NCBI GenBank assembly: GCA_032173965.1
Contig: CM063284.1
Location: 135,135,625 to 135,199,624, forward strand
DNA from: Sitta carolinensis
Taxonomy: Eukaryota; Chordata; Aves; Passeriformes; Sittidae
Length of the DNA: 64,000 nt
Direction of reading: 5' to 3'
The position numbers were made by a program, and so were the translations under genes. Positions 14,985 to 27,970 of this stretch are shown piece after piece; the first letter of the stretch is position 1, and each line of letters begins with the position of its first letter. The notes under the pieces are model-generated. The model was not told where the DNA came from. It worked only from the letters and a program-made list of their open reading frames with translations, and did not search any database.

Positions 14985-15186
14985 CCTCTCCTCTCCTCTC
15001 CTCTCCTCTCCTCTCCTCTCCTCTCCTCTCCTCTCCTCTCCTCTCCTCTCCTCTCCTCTCCTCTCCTCTCCTCTCCTCTCCTCTCCTCTCCTCTCCTCTC
15101 CTCTCCTCTCCTCTCCTCTCCTCTCCTCTCCTCTCCTCTCCTCTCCTCTCCTCTCCTCTCCTCTCCTCTCCTCTCCTCTCCTCTCC
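14985..15186. repeat. (CCTCT)n pentanucleotide microsatellite, about 40 perfect units
   Basis: There are 202 bases of uninterrupted CCTCT repeat, pure pyrimidine on + and pure purine (AGAGG) on -. The unit has no stop in any of its six readings. It therefore produces long artificial open frames on both strands (PLLSS-type on +, RGEER-type on -), which are not genes. Perfect purity suggests recent expansion or assembly collapse to a consensus. Mirror-symmetric polypurine tracts of this length can adopt triplex (H-DNA) structure. Confidence 0.98.
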
Positions 15187-15214
15187 CAAACACAAACACA
15201 AACACAAACACACA
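15187..15214 (+). repeat. (CAAACA)4 hexanucleotide repeat
   Basis: Four perfect CAAACA units plus CACA directly abut the CCTCT array, making a compound microsatellite. It probably arose by slippage at the edge of the pentanucleotide tract. Confidence 0.93.
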
Positions 15215-18200
15215 TAATTTTTCAGACTGCCTGGGAAATGCAATGAGCCAAAGTCACATTTCAAAGGAGCTAAATCTCAAGGAAAGCCAGAACTGTGGCA
15301 TGAAATATCAGTCTTACAACTTCTTCCAGTAAAGAAGAGGGTTCTATATCAGCTTGAGGTGCACCTCATTGAAACAATCGTTTATACCACTCCAAGGAGC
15401 CTTGCAGGTCTCTCTCACATCACACCGCCCAGACCCAGAAAAGCTCTGTGTCTGCCTAACATTTTTATTATCCCTCGTCACTGACTTTGGACAGCTGCAA
15501 AGCATGTGCTGTGTGCAAGTTATTTACTTCCTTACATTATACTTTAACAAGATAGAGCCTTCCAGAAGAGGTTATTTGGATACTATGAATTGTTTTGAAC
15601 TTCTGTAGAAAACCTTCTGTTAGAGCTATGCAGTACTGAGGAGGATTCCCATCTTCCCATTTTTAGGCCATATTAAAGTGTACAGGAAATATAAAATTGC
15701 TCCAAGGTCCTTATTTCTGGTGATTATCTATAAATAAATATTAGTAAGGATCATACTTAAGAGATCCACAAGCAGATGTGCAGTCACATCTATCTTTGAT
15801 TGATTCTCCATTCTCTTTCATGAAAATTTTACTGGTGTTGGTCACTAAGTTTAGTAGCAGAAGTGACATACATCATGACTGATCTCATTGATGGGAGATG
15901 TAGTCTCACACTTGAATTTACATTCTTAATACTGACCCTGTTGTCAACTGAGAATCCATTATCTTGATTTGACTAATGTTTTCTTTAATTTTAGCTAATG
16001 TATGTCACAGCTTGCATATTGAGTTATATATGCTGGCATGCTCTTGAAGGAGCCAGCACTGCTGTTACCCTGTCAACACCAGGTTTCAGAATGAATTCCT
16101 TCAGTCAGTCTGCCTTCAGTGCTGTGCCCCTCAAATTTGAAGTTCATCCCTGCAGAGGGTTGTCTTGCTGGTTCAATATCTCTTTCAGTTGTTTTCATAA
16201 TGCCTTCCACCTACTGGATTACTGTTTACTTTAGGGAGTACCTTGGAAAGCCATTTAAAAATACATATTTTGATAAACACATATGTGGGGGGAGCAAGAG
16301 AGAGGCAGAAATCCTTTACAGGTATCTAAATTACTTTTTCTTGTGCAACAATACTTGTGAAGATACTTCACTGAGAGACATTTTGTGAATTATTTTTCCA
16401 TGTTGCATATATAAAACTAAAACAACCAAGAAACAACCATATCAGGAATACCACTACTATCTCCTTGAATAATATTACTGTACACTTGGTATTGTTTAGT
16501 TCATATTGAACAAAAATTTTTTCATTGTTCTAAATGAGCATTTACGGTATATTTTGGACCTGTTACAAGAACCGCTGAAGTGAGAAGATTTTGGGGTGAC
16601 CTGAATAATTTTATTGAATCTTTGCTACTCTTGAGTAACCTGATTAACTCATGCAAGTGCCAACACAGCCTTCATGCCAATCCACAACACACTATCAAGT
16701 TATTTTTTTCTCCCTCATCTAACCTAGTTTTCAGCACATATACCAAAGCCAAACTGCCATGATGAGAGTCTCAAGGCTGGAGAAAGAGAGGTTGAAAGTT
16801 ACTTAAGCCAGAGAGTATTTTGGCACAAAGGTGATAAGATAGATCTTTGTGAAGAATTAACCAAAAGTGCAGGTCATGTAGAAGAAACTGGAACAAATTC
16901 CTCCTCATGTCACAGCCAAGCTGTGTTATAACTGGTAGGTTTCTTTGTGTAAACGAGAGGAGGCTTTGGCTGAGCATTTATCTAATAGGTTAAATGTAAA
17001 TAGAGTCCAGTAGAGAACTGTATTTTCCACACTAATCTGAGTTACTGCTGGGAGTTAAACTATGTGTGTCCCTTTCCTATATTAAAGAAAATGAGTAGGA
17101 GAAATATAATCTAATCACTTGCTGATATTTCATAGAGATGGAAGTAGGAAGAGGCTTTAGGTTTCTTCAACTGTTTATTCTTCTTTATTTTTCTTCTGAA
17201 CATGAATCTCTCTTCTCAGGAAAACTGCTGTTTCGGATGCAGTATTACTGAACCTCTGCCCAGAGCTTAAACCAAACTGAATCTGAGCCTTTTCCAGGAA
17301 GACTGGGAGGAGATGTGAAAACCGTTTAGAACTAAGATTAAAAAAATAAATGTGGTGTCTCGGCACTGCTGCTTTCACTTGGGATCTGAACTCAGGTCAG
17401 ATGGGCCATCCTCACCACAATTCCTGAGAGGACCCAGCCAGGAAAAGTTCATTCTTCTTAGGCTGTCAGAGGTGACACAGGCATTTTATAAGTGACCCTG
17501 ATGCCAGATTTGTAGATCTCGTTTCCTTTAGAGACAAATTTGGGAGGAACACTGAGTATGGTAGGAAAGGAGGAGGAGAACTCTGGCCAGGCAACCTCCT
17601 GCCCTGCAGGAGAAACTGGACCCCTGTCTGCCAGAAGGAGGACAGCATTTCTTGCAAGAAGGGTTATTTGATTGGCAAAAGCAGAACCCCAATAACAGAA
17701 GCATCCCTTTCACTTCCATAAGAGTTAGGAGGTACATGAAGACTCACTAGCAATTCATGTGTCAGGAAACAGATTCAACTAGAACAGACCAATGAAAAAG
17801 ATGCTAAAAAAACTCATGACCTGTAACTACAAATTCATTTTGCACAGTACCAGCTTGTGAAATTGCAACGTTAGTGCATTTTTTCCTGCTTACTGGTTTA
17901 TTTGATATTTCAGCTTTGATTTGTAAGGGTTAAATTAAACAAAACTCTGCTCTTTCTATATATAAACATCAAAAGCAAAATGTTCGTTATTAGCAGAAAA
18001 TAGTCATAATTCTTTATGAATAACACATTGATTGTGACCCAGAAAGACCTAACTTACCTTGTAAACTTTATTTAAATTTTCATTTACACTGCCTATATGA
18101 ATATAGGAGGATTGAAGGGAGAGACCTATGAAATAAAGTTTATTTACAGTGAAATATAATCTTTTTGAAATTCCTTGGTGAAATTCCTATGGTGTTGAAT

Positions 18201-21200
18201 TTTTTTTTGTACCTCCTCAGCCTCTAATGCTGCTGCATGTCATTGTTTAGTTGTTGCTGTCACAAAAGGAAAATGTCTCTCCAGCTGCCACAGGGTCACA
18301 TGGGCTCTCTCAAGGGACAAAGAAATAGTGAAAGGAGGCAGAAAGGGAATGGGAGGTGAATTTTCTGTTGCTGTCATTCCATTACCATTTATGTGCTAGA
18401 GTAACCCCACAGGTGTTTGTTGGATATTTCATAGAGGGGGTCTCTGCTCTGGTTTTAGAAACACTTTCAAATCTCCCTAATCCATTAATCTATTTTTGTG
18501 CTTTTTTTTTTTAATTTCTGAGGAAATAGACACAGAGCTCCTCTGAACAAGGTTGTACAAATAGAGCTTGAAGAAACTTATCTGACTATGGATTGATGAG
18601 TCAGTCATGGATAGCAGGAGCAATTTATAAAACATTCTAGCTAATATCTAAAACTAACTAATGAACCCAAAGATACCGTTAAAATGTTTAAGTGTAGCAC
18701 TGTCTCCCCACTCCCTACTTATCTTTTTAATTCCTTCCTATACTTCAGCTAAATTAATGAATTTCAAGAAAGTGTCATTCATTTGTGAATCGTCAATGCA
18801 GAATGGCACTTTTTTACTAGTTTATATGCCTCAGTGCATCTTCACACTTGAATTTGTTTAGGGTCTCAGTAAAGATCATCCTTATCTACAATTTTAGTTG
18901 TTAACACAGACCACTAAATACTATGATTTTGGTGTTTACAAAGTCTGTTTAAGAAGAGTTTCCTGCTTCAGAAAGGAGATTTATGCTTCTAAAGAAACAG
19001 AACACAATCCCTCCTGATCCCATCCTGATCCCTTTCTATCTTCTCCCCTGCCCATTTCTGCAGAGGAATCTGCAGGCATCCAGAGGAATGTCTGTCTACA
19101 TTTCTGTACTGATTTCCTTTCTTCCTGCTTCTGCAGATTATAAAAAGCAAATAATTAGTACTCAGGACAAGTTAACTTCAAACATATTACCTCCCACCTC
19201 TAACTGATTTCAGTATCTTTGACTAAGTCCTCAGGATAAGTGAGCTAATTACTAATGCATTCAAGAAGAAAAACTTGACACCCCTAGGTTTCATTTTTTT
19301 TTTGCAATTAAGGTGACTTTTTACTGCTCCATTAAGTCAAAGTTCTCTTTTTTTTGACTGCAAATTATCAAAAAGAGGAACAATACTACTAGATCTACTT
19401 TTAAGTACAAAAGGGTTATGATATCAGCAAATCATTGGAAACATTCAGATTTGGAAGACTTCACAGGAAAGTGGGTTAAACCAAGTGAAAACCACTCCTG
19501 GTGCCAAAGACTTATCTCTAGACCTATAACTGTGAAAGTAACAACACTGCCAAAATAAAGAGCAATACCTTAGCACTAGGTATCACGGTATACTGTGGAT
19601 TTTAAAGTTAACCTCAGCTGGAGCTGGTTTGTATAAAATACACTAAAGAAGCTAAATATAGAAAAAATAAAAAAAGAGTATTCTTTTCTTATATTTTTCA
19701 GTGGTTTTTCACCTTAGGGAAATTGTTTTTGAATCTAAATTAAGGTTGGTCAAACAAGTTTACAAGTTCTTGGTGAATTTTCATGTTAAACAGTTGCCAT
19801 GCCAGTGCAAATTCTTGGTAAATTCAGCTTTTAGAAGCAGTTCTTGCTTGTTTGTCCCATGCTGTTGACTAAGAAAAAATTCCACACCTAAAAAAGAGTT
19901 CTTACTTTATATCTGATTTCAATATATAGTCTTAGTGTATTGTTAATATATGTCTTCTTAAAATAGTCACCATAACTGTGTAACCTTCTTTTTGTCTTCA
20001 GTTTTTTTGTTTGTAGGTATCTGTAGATATTTTACTTCCTTCAGCTGAATCAACTATTGATCCATGGTTTGGTACTTATGCTATTCAACAGGGGCTTGTA
20101 ATTTTATCCAGAATGGGCAAAAGAGAATGAAAAAAGGGTTATGTTTCTAATTTTTTATATATTAGGGCCTGGAAGCACAAGTTATATGAATATTGCTGGT
20201 ATCTGTAAATTTATACATATGTTTCTATTCAAATTCTATTAATGATGAAGACTCTTTCAAATTTTATTGATTTTCTAAATGAGTTCTCCTCTATCTCTAC
20301 ATGGTATTGAAATCTCTATAAGAACCAGACCAAGCTTCCCTTCCTTCCTGGATCTAACTCACTTCAGAAGAGATAACCAATAATACTGTCTTAGAAGCAT
20401 AAAGTGTTCATATTACAATGTATTTAATTATTTTTCACTTCATCGTTTTATTTTACTTTGAGTGAGGGGTGATTTTTCATGATTTGCTACTAAGAAGCAG
20501 TAAGACTCTTAATTTCATACGTAATTTAGATAACATTTTTCTCTTTTATCTCTATATGTGGGACCTATTATCATATACAGAACACCAAGCAAAACACAAT
20601 ATTTAGAAAAAAAGCATGCAGAAGAAAAACCTGTGAAATTGACTGTTTCAAAAGAACAAAGGATAAAGTGAGACAGGCAAGAACTACCTGTATTTGGAGT
20701 ATATGTTGAAGAGGCAATAAACAGAGCATCAGTGTACCACTGTGCACTCTAGGAAGTGCCTACGTCCTGCCTGCTTTGCACAGGCCTTGTCCTCCCATCT
20801 CAGAAAAGATACCAGACTGGAACAGGAACAGAGAAAGTGAAAGACTTTCTGCACAAAGAACATCTTATGTATACTATGACTTGGCAGCTAAAAAATAATG
20901 TCTGAGGGTATCCAGCAGAAGCCTGTGTAAGTGTGAGAAGAGACTGCAAGTCATCATTTTGTCATTTCCAGCGCAGAGCCAGATGAATGTAGCAATTAAC
21001 AGGCTAAAACTTTACAATAGCAGACATTTTATATACCAAGGAGTCAAACTAAAAGCTGCTCACCAAAAGTTATCACAGATATCCCACTAATCTTATATGG
21101 CAGGTGAGATATACACTGAGTGGTATAGATGTTAGTTCCTATTTATTAAATACTAGGTGGAGTGACACTGTTCCTGTGGAGATATTTACCTGCACCTGGA

Positions 21201-23705
21201 AATCAGGACATGTTTAACATAATTGTCTGATACTGGGAACTTGGCTTGACTAGTCTCTGCCCATATGCTTATCTGGCTTTGATAGTGCTATTTAGTTCCT
21301 GAGAGCTCTGGATGATAAAATTAAAATCAACTTATTAAACAGGTTTTTTTCCCCTTCTACATCTATTAATTATCTCATTTGATAAAAACATCATATAAAA
21401 TGAAGATTTGTCATAAAATTATGATTTGATCTTATATACCAGCAAATAAATACTAATGGTACAGAACCCCTGTCCAATTCTTAATCAGAATATTTCTTTT
21501 AATACTTTAATACATCTTATGGTATTGCTTTATCAACTTATGTCTGATTCGCTACTTCTGCATGGATGTAAGAGAATCCCTCTTGCTGATTGACATGAGA
21601 CCTTCATTCCTCGCTGGTGAGATAAACGTCTCCTTGGAAAGCAGTAAGGATGAAGGTGACATATTGGTGAGTTTTGTTTTGTTTGTTTTTCCCCACTGGA
21701 ATTCTCTCTCCTTTACAATTGAGATAGTTCCTTTAACATCTTCCATTTAAATTAAAGGTAAGCATTTGCATATGCAGTGATAAATGAAAACCACTGGAAC
21801 AGATTTTATGATTTGTTACATTCATGCACAATTGTAATTTTACTAAATTAAACAGACTGGACCTTGTACCAATAACACAAAACCTCCAATGGCCTCTGGC
21901 TCTCAATTTTACGTGTTTTGACACACTATCATCTAATTATAGCAAACCAGACCTTCCTTATGTGGTAACCTTTCTACATAAGGAAGTGGTTTCATTGGTA
22001 TCCTGAAACCATACTTTGAAATTGTAGGTGCAATTGTAAATCCTTTTTTGTCTGTTAAAGAACTCATTACAGTGAAAAGACAATGACCAGATTCTCTATG
22101 GTAGAAGTTACCTCCAGAGTTTTCAAGTTTTTGGATGGACTTGAATTTCCATGAGCAGATCTTATTTCTTGTGAAAATGAGAGATGTGGAAATTTCTCTA
22201 TTCAAACAAAATCTCTGTCAAACCAAAAATCAGTTAGAAATCCCTTGTGAGTGTTACTTTCTGATGAGCTTTACCAAAGCTTCACAGGCATAATGGTGAA
22301 AATGTGCGAGCTAGGATTTAAAAATCTGTGGCAACTATGAAAACATTGCTTCTAATGTAGAGATTAAAAACTGTTATTAGCACACAGAGCATTAAAACAG
22401 TGCTACACATCTCCTTTTAGCACTGGAATAAGTTTGAGAGAAATTGCTTAGATAGGCATGTGCTGAGCAAGCCAAGAATTTTGATTCCCTCCTACTTCAG
22501 GATCTGTTTCTTCCTGATGAAAGTTCAATTTCCTTGGTGCCTGCCATACAGAAGCTAGAGCACTTCCCTAGGTCATTTCTCTTGCAACCTGAAATTGTAG
22601 TTGCCAAATTTTATTTTCACAAAAGTAATTTACTGTAATTTTTTTAAAGCATAGTTACAGCACAAGATTCTGTTAGAACTAATTGCATCTAATTTTTACA
22701 TTTTCTACACTATTTAAAACAGTTAATTGTCACCATCAATAATTCTAGTGGAGAGTAATGCTAATTTTTAGACTGTAGCATTCCAAGCTTGTTTTCAGGT
22801 TTTAGGGTATTTTCCAACTTGTCATGGTGCATTGCAAAGAAAAACAGTACAATAAAAATAGATAGCCATTGTGGCCAGCATCAACAAGTAAGTTTCCAAT
22901 TTTTCTGGATGTGTCTATTTAATTTTATCCTAGCCAAATTAATTGCTCCTTCAATCTCCAGATTCTGAGAAATATAAAGAACTGCATGAGAATGAGCTCA
23001 CTGCAATAATGTTCATTACCAGGAGAGCTGGCCTAGAGTGATAAAAGTCTGAGAATATGACAAAAACATAGGCCAACTCCAGGACTGAAGTCTTAGTGAG
23101 AAAACATTTTCACTAGAAATAAAAATATATTCTCATTATCTATTATCTATTTCTCAATTGAAAAATCTAGCCAGGATCTAATTTTAGTGATATCAGAACA
23201 TCTTACTGCTGTAAATTTGTTGTTATGTCCAAACATTAAACCCACATGAGTATTTCGATGCATACCCTGTTCTCTTCAAATTCTCAGAAATTAATTGTCT
23301 GTCATAATCATTACTTCTTGCACTTCAGAACTTGAGTGAATTTAGTGCTCAGGAAAGCAGATTCAAAACCAGCTCTGGCTGATATTTAAGGCTGGTGCAG
23401 GCATCATGCAAACTTTACCTCTGTGCTGCCCCAACTATGACACACATTGACAGACTAGTTCAAAATAAATGCTAACAAATTTTAAAAAGAATCTAAAATG
23501 CTGGCAGTAGCTGAAGACAGCGATGAAGACAGTACCATTGTACATAATGACATTATCTACTGCTTTTTGGATGCCTTTAAACAACCAAAACATGCAAAGA
23601 TAAGACAAATGTCTCTGTTTCCAGCTAGAAATAAAATGTTTACTGTTCAAAGCAGCTCAAGCTGAACGCTCCCTCAGAGAATATCCCTTTGCCATTGCTG
23701 AATGA
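15215..23705. other. Gene-free unique sequence
   Basis: Long single-copy-looking stretch. GC-richer patches at about 17170-17720 and 18220-18430 contain short open frames on the minus strand (17466-17737) with no family resemblance. T-runs occur near 18500 and 19290-19360. No CR1 or LTR phrase was recognised, and no exon-like open segment has paired splice sites. Confidence 0.6.
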
Positions 23706-23840
23706 CCTGAGATTAGTGATTGGAGCATGATGCTAATAGTACCAAGGCTGTGGGTCCAATCCCCTGTAAGCCATTCATTTAAGAGGTGGAGTTGATGATC
23801 TTTATGGGTGCCTTCCAACCCAGAAAACTCTGTGATCTGG
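23706..23840 (+). mobile_element. TguSINE1-type tRNA-Ile/CR1 SINE
   Basis: The head (about 23710-23773) aligns with tRNA-Ile. GGAGCATGATGCTAATAGTA covers the D-stem end and anticodon arm, with the AAT anticodon at 23735-23737. GGTCCAATCCC at 23753-23763 is the RNA polymerase III box B, and the acceptor end closes with GCCA. The box A region (about 23713-23725) is mutated. The tail from 23774 is CR1-like, with AGTTGATGATCTTTATGGGT, then CCTTCCAACCCAG and TCTGTGATCTGG. A tRNA-Ile head joined to a CR1 tail is the structure of the songbird SINE TguSINE1, mobilised by CR1 machinery. Several substitutions show an old, inactive copy. It is not a functional tRNA gene. Confidence 0.9.
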
Positions 23841-26800
23841 AAATAAATATTAAATATAATAGACTAAGTGGCTCCTGGGAATATCTGGGTTTCCTGAGTA
23901 AAAGTAAGTTATTCTGAATTGTAAACAAGGCCTTCACAAATAAATATCTGTTTCCAGAAAGAACATACCAAAACAGGAGTCTGTAAAACATGTTCTATTT
24001 ATGGTAGTTAGACTTACACACTGATTTGGGAAAAACCTTGTACTGTAAGTACCTATTAAATCAGTTAAAGTAAATGTATCACTTTTACTTCAATGCATTT
24101 ATCATATTACAACAAACAGTGACAGCATGAGATCATGAACCATTAAAATTACAACTCTAGAAGCCCAGAACGTGTTTACATAGCTGCAGTTGTGAATTTG
24201 AGTTGAAAGCAATGAGGCAACTTTAAGCTGTGTAATATGATTTGTTAGCATACTCTGGAATAAAGACAGGTAGCCCCACTGATGACCATAAGGAGAAGGT
24301 AGGAAATTTATTTTCCTTCTCAAGGAGTTATTCGAAAGTATTGGGACAAGTGAGAATTTCAGATGTTGCAGACATAAGCCTTTTGCAAAAGAAAATATTT
24401 AGATACCACTCCCAGATGCTCAGGAAAGCCAAGAGGGTTAATGCACTTTTTGGACTGTTACTAATACAAATTTAATATCTTTTCTGACTATATGTGTCTA
24501 TAGGAATTTTGAATATCTCCATCCCAGAGTTTATCAAGAAGCTGAATAATGAAATGGCTGCAAGAGCTGCTCCTTGCTCCTTGTAGTCAGAATTAAATCC
24601 AGACAGAAGGGGAGAGGTCTCATGCAACAGAAAGTTAATTGCAAAATATTTGAGTCACCTGTCTGCAAATGAGGGTGATGATATGAAGTATAAACCTAAT
24701 TTTAATTTTCTATGATTGCAACTCATAAATGAGTACCTTCTAAGTAAGTAATAAACATTCTTAATTGTGAATTATCAAAAGAACTGTTTGGTTTTCCACT
24801 GAATTTTAATCTGCTGAGATTTTTCCTTACCGCTTTCAACTGATTTTTCCTAATATTTTGTTCATCATATTGTGTTAATATAATTGTTAATATACGTGTA
24901 TCTTAGAAAACATCAGAAACCAAAAATAGCTCTTTAAAACAAAGACATGCTAAAAGAGAAAGGAACCAAAATTTCCTTCTGCCAGTCAAACAGAACTGGC
25001 ACTGTTTCTGTGCACTTGGGAATACCATTTCCCATTCTCTTACTGGAGAGCCCACTACACTGCTTCCTTATGAAAACTAATAAAAAATGATCACCCTTAA
25101 ATCTATCCATGCCATCCTGTTCCTTTGCTGGCCTTAATGGAGAGGCCAGAGTGGTCTCATCCCTCCCCACCCAAAAAAGCCAATTAATTATTTCTCATCT
25201 CACCAGATCCAACTCTCTAGGTTAGGCCTGCATGTTTCCTGCTCTGTGGGTTTGTACTGAGGGGCTTTCCTTCAGATCCTAATGCCTGTGGGTAATCCTA
25301 GTCATCTAGCTCCAGTTGAGGCCCAAGGCATTTCCACCTCAGTACTGAGCCTTAAGATTCCAAGAGCTCTGCTTAATTCCATGGTCCCAAAGAGTGATTT
25401 AGATTTGGTCTAAAGCTAAATCAGAATCATAATGGAAACTTAGGTAAGAAGTTTTCATTATTGCAAGGAAAAACTTTATTTTTTCCTTAAGAAAGGCAAC
25501 TTTCTGGTAACACTGCAGAAAGATAACAAAAAAAACCCTTAAGAAAACAAGGCTTATACTGATTTTCAAGCTATATATAACAAAAGAAAGGCACTTTTTT
25601 TTTTTGACTTTCTTTTCCTCTTTCAGCTCTTCCCTCAAGCTGTCATTTGATGGATGAGATACTTCAGCAGTAATACCTGATTACTGAACTGAACTCTTTG
25701 ACCACTTATATCTGCCCCAGGTCAGAGATTCCATTTCAGATGTCCCAACACCGTTGTCCAAGTTCATGCTGTCAAATTGGAAATCAACTGGATATTACCT
25801 TTTGGGTTTGTTTTAAATAGAGGGAAGAGGATTTTTAGTTATCTTTCTGATAGTAAAGTTTAAGACAGGGAAAATGCATTGGATACTTTGTTGTTACTTC
25901 TGAGAGAAATGTGTATTGACTTGATGTCAAAATGAGTTCTCCTTTTTATTGAGTGCATCTTTTAGTTTGGTTTCCTGACTATGTTTTACTAGTAATACAA
26001 AATTAAGTGTTTTTATTTTCAGTTGAACCAGTGTTTTACCTCAACTACAAATCACTGACACTAGGAAACTTTTGGAAGACTTTGTTTGGTCTTTCTAATG
26101 AGTATTAGAAGCCTAGTGATTGGAAAACAAAATTAAGAAAAAGAGAAATTGTTATAAGAATTTAAAATATTTGCTATCTCATGAAAATTAGCAAATAAGA
26201 TAATTTTGTCCACTTTCTAACAGGCTTTTCATACACTAGAAAAGAAATAAATACTGGCCAACACTTTAACTCAGAGCTCAGTTGCTGCAGGATTTTCAAG
26301 TACAATCTTGAAACACTTCAATGTAGCAGAAGCAAAAATATTCTGAGCCTTTGAAAGATGGGGATCATTCCCTAAGATGAGGTGACAGTAATAAACCCAC
26401 GTATGGCTTTCAACCCTGCCTCAAATAATGAGCAAAATCAAGCAATAGGTCACCTCAAATGTTTTCCAGAAGTAGCCCAGGGAGATATGTTGTAAATCTG
26501 CAGCAAATGTAGAAAATGTTACTGTTTTATTACTAATGACAGTTTATAAAAATGGCATAGCATTGTTATAATAGTACAATATAATAGTTTATAGTTGAAA
26601 GATTGAAAACAACATCATTTCCACTCATTTTTGACAGTATCACCTAATTCCATTAGAAGCAAATCTATGAGGTTATTTTTATTTGTTGAGCACTGCAAAA
26701 TCAGCTTTTTTTTTGTTGACAAGCATTTTTGAACTTCATAATTAGAATAAAAAGCCATTGAATGATTTTTAAGTATGTACATGCAGTTAAATCCACATTC

Positions 26801-27167
26801 AGATATTTTACCAGGAGAAATTTCATTTACAGATTCAGATAGTTACTACCAGAAATTTAGATTTTGAAGACTGTCTAAAGGATGTAATTTCACAGGATAT
26901 CTTAAAACCAGTCAAACAAAACAAAGAGGTCTACATCTTCTTTAAAAACTTCTGTGTAGCATCCTATCAGAACAGGTTTGATGCAAGTTTAGCTTTTTAT
27001 CAAATGTTCAAGAAAGTTGTACTTCTCATAAGAAACAATTCCATGCAGAAAACTGAAAATTTTATGATGCTTTCATTCAGTTTGAGTTAGGTCTGTAAAT
27101 ACTGAAGATTGACAAACAGTCCAATGCCATTTAAGCATCCATAGTTTTCTGTGTTATAAGGAACTAT
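23841..27167. other. Gene-free unique sequence
   Basis: This is AT-rich DNA with a somewhat GC-richer part at about 25120-25400. Short open frames (for example 24934-25170 minus) have no recognisable domains. No mobile element was recognised. Confidence 0.6.
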
Positions 27168-27173
27168 GAAAGC
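27168..27173. repeat. 5' target-site duplication GAAAGC
   Basis: GAAAGC immediately precedes the TG start of the LTR and is repeated exactly at 27762-27767 after its CA end. Confidence 0.85.
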
Positions 27174-27474
27174 TGTTGTGGTGTGTTTCTGTACCTAATG
27201 GTCTGTTCTGTTTCCCCCGTGCTTGGCTGGATTTGTCTGTTACACCCTCCCACCTGGTTGTCAGTCTACCCTATGACCTGCCCCTTGTTCCCAATTGTTC
27301 CTTACCTAAATGGCAATCCTTCCCTATGCTAACCCCCTGATTGTACCTCCCCTTTGGAAATCCCCTAATTGTCCATGCCCTATTGGCCCATGTGACCTAT
27401 TCCCCTCCCATGTGTTTCCCTGTTGGCTTATGTATTGTAAACCCCGCCTGTTGCTCCTCCCCACTCCCTTCCCT

Positions 27475-27520
27475 ATTGGTTGATGATTTGTATCTGCCCT
27501 TGAGACGACCCCTCTATAAA
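27475..27520 (+). promoter_or_regulatory. LTR core promoter: CCAAT box and TATA box
   Basis: ATTGG (CCAAT on the other strand) at 27475 sits about 36 bases before TATAAA at 27515. Transcription would start near 27545, upstream of the LTR polyadenylation signal. Both boxes are intact, but present activity is unknown. Confidence 0.75.
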
Positions 27521-27571
27521 AATCCCTGCACACCTCTTTCTAACTGTCTTTTGTCCCTGGACCCTTCAAGG

Positions 27572-27577
27572 AATAAA
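27572..27577 (+). terminator. LTR polyadenylation signal AATAAA
   Basis: AATAAA lies 57 bases downstream of the TATA box start, the spacing expected when the signal falls in a short R region of the LTR. Confidence 0.75.
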
Positions 27578-27761
27578 TTCCTTTGGAACCTATACAAGAG
27601 ACCTCTCCCTCATCCTTGTCTCCATCTTCAGCGCATGGGCACATTGGCGTGCTGTAGGGTGCAGCCCTGCACTGCCACCATTCAGGCTATTCATAGCCAG
27701 AGGGTGGCCACTCTCAGCTTGGTGCTGGGAGAGCTAGCAGACAGAATCCAGCACTGTGTCA

Positions 27762-27767
27762 GAAAGC
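27762..27767. repeat. 3' target-site duplication GAAAGC
   Basis: This is an exact copy of 27168-27173, directly after the LTR's CA terminus, and confirms the element edges. Confidence 0.85.
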
Positions 27768-27970
27768 AATATCTGATGAATTTGCTTAAGAAAACTCAGC
27801 TTGACTGCCATATCATTTTTGACTCAGTAACATTTTCCATAAGTGTTGTGATTTAGAAATCGTTTTCCCCAATTTAATACTCCTACTAAAAAGACCATGA
27901 GCCTCCTGAATGAGAGGCATAAAACACAAAGATCACAGGATAAGATAAGAACCAAGAAGGAATGACTTAA

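Larger units (their letters stand above)
27174..27761 (+). mobile_element. Solo LTR of an endogenous retrovirus, class II-like (6-bp TSD)
   Basis: A 588-bp unit begins TGTTGTGG and ends TGTCA, so it has the TG...CA boundaries of a retroviral LTR. It is bracketed by a perfect 6-bp duplication (GAAAGC), the size typical of ERVK/alpharetrovirus-like integrases. Inside, in order, are a pyrimidine-rich U3 with inverted CCAAT boxes (ATTGG at 27382-27386 and 27475-27479), TATAAA at 27515-27520, AATAAA at 27572-27577, and a U5-like tail. No viral internal region lies on either side, so it is a solo LTR left by recombination. The 171-codon open frame at 27341-27856 runs through the LTR edge and is spurious. 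The family name is not assigned. Confidence 0.9.

Noticed and set aside
14783..15332. Five open frames of 98-167 codons on both strands
   Set aside because: All run through the (CCTCT)n array, whose unit contains no stop in any frame. The proteins are repeat artefacts.
23710..23773. tRNA-Ile-like sequence with AAT anticodon
   Set aside because: The acceptor and D arms are degenerate and it continues directly into a CR1-like tail, so it is a SINE head, not a tRNA gene.
27341..27856. 171-codon open frame on +
   Set aside because: It starts inside the solo LTR's U3, crosses TATA, AATAAA and the LTR end, and matches no retroviral protein.
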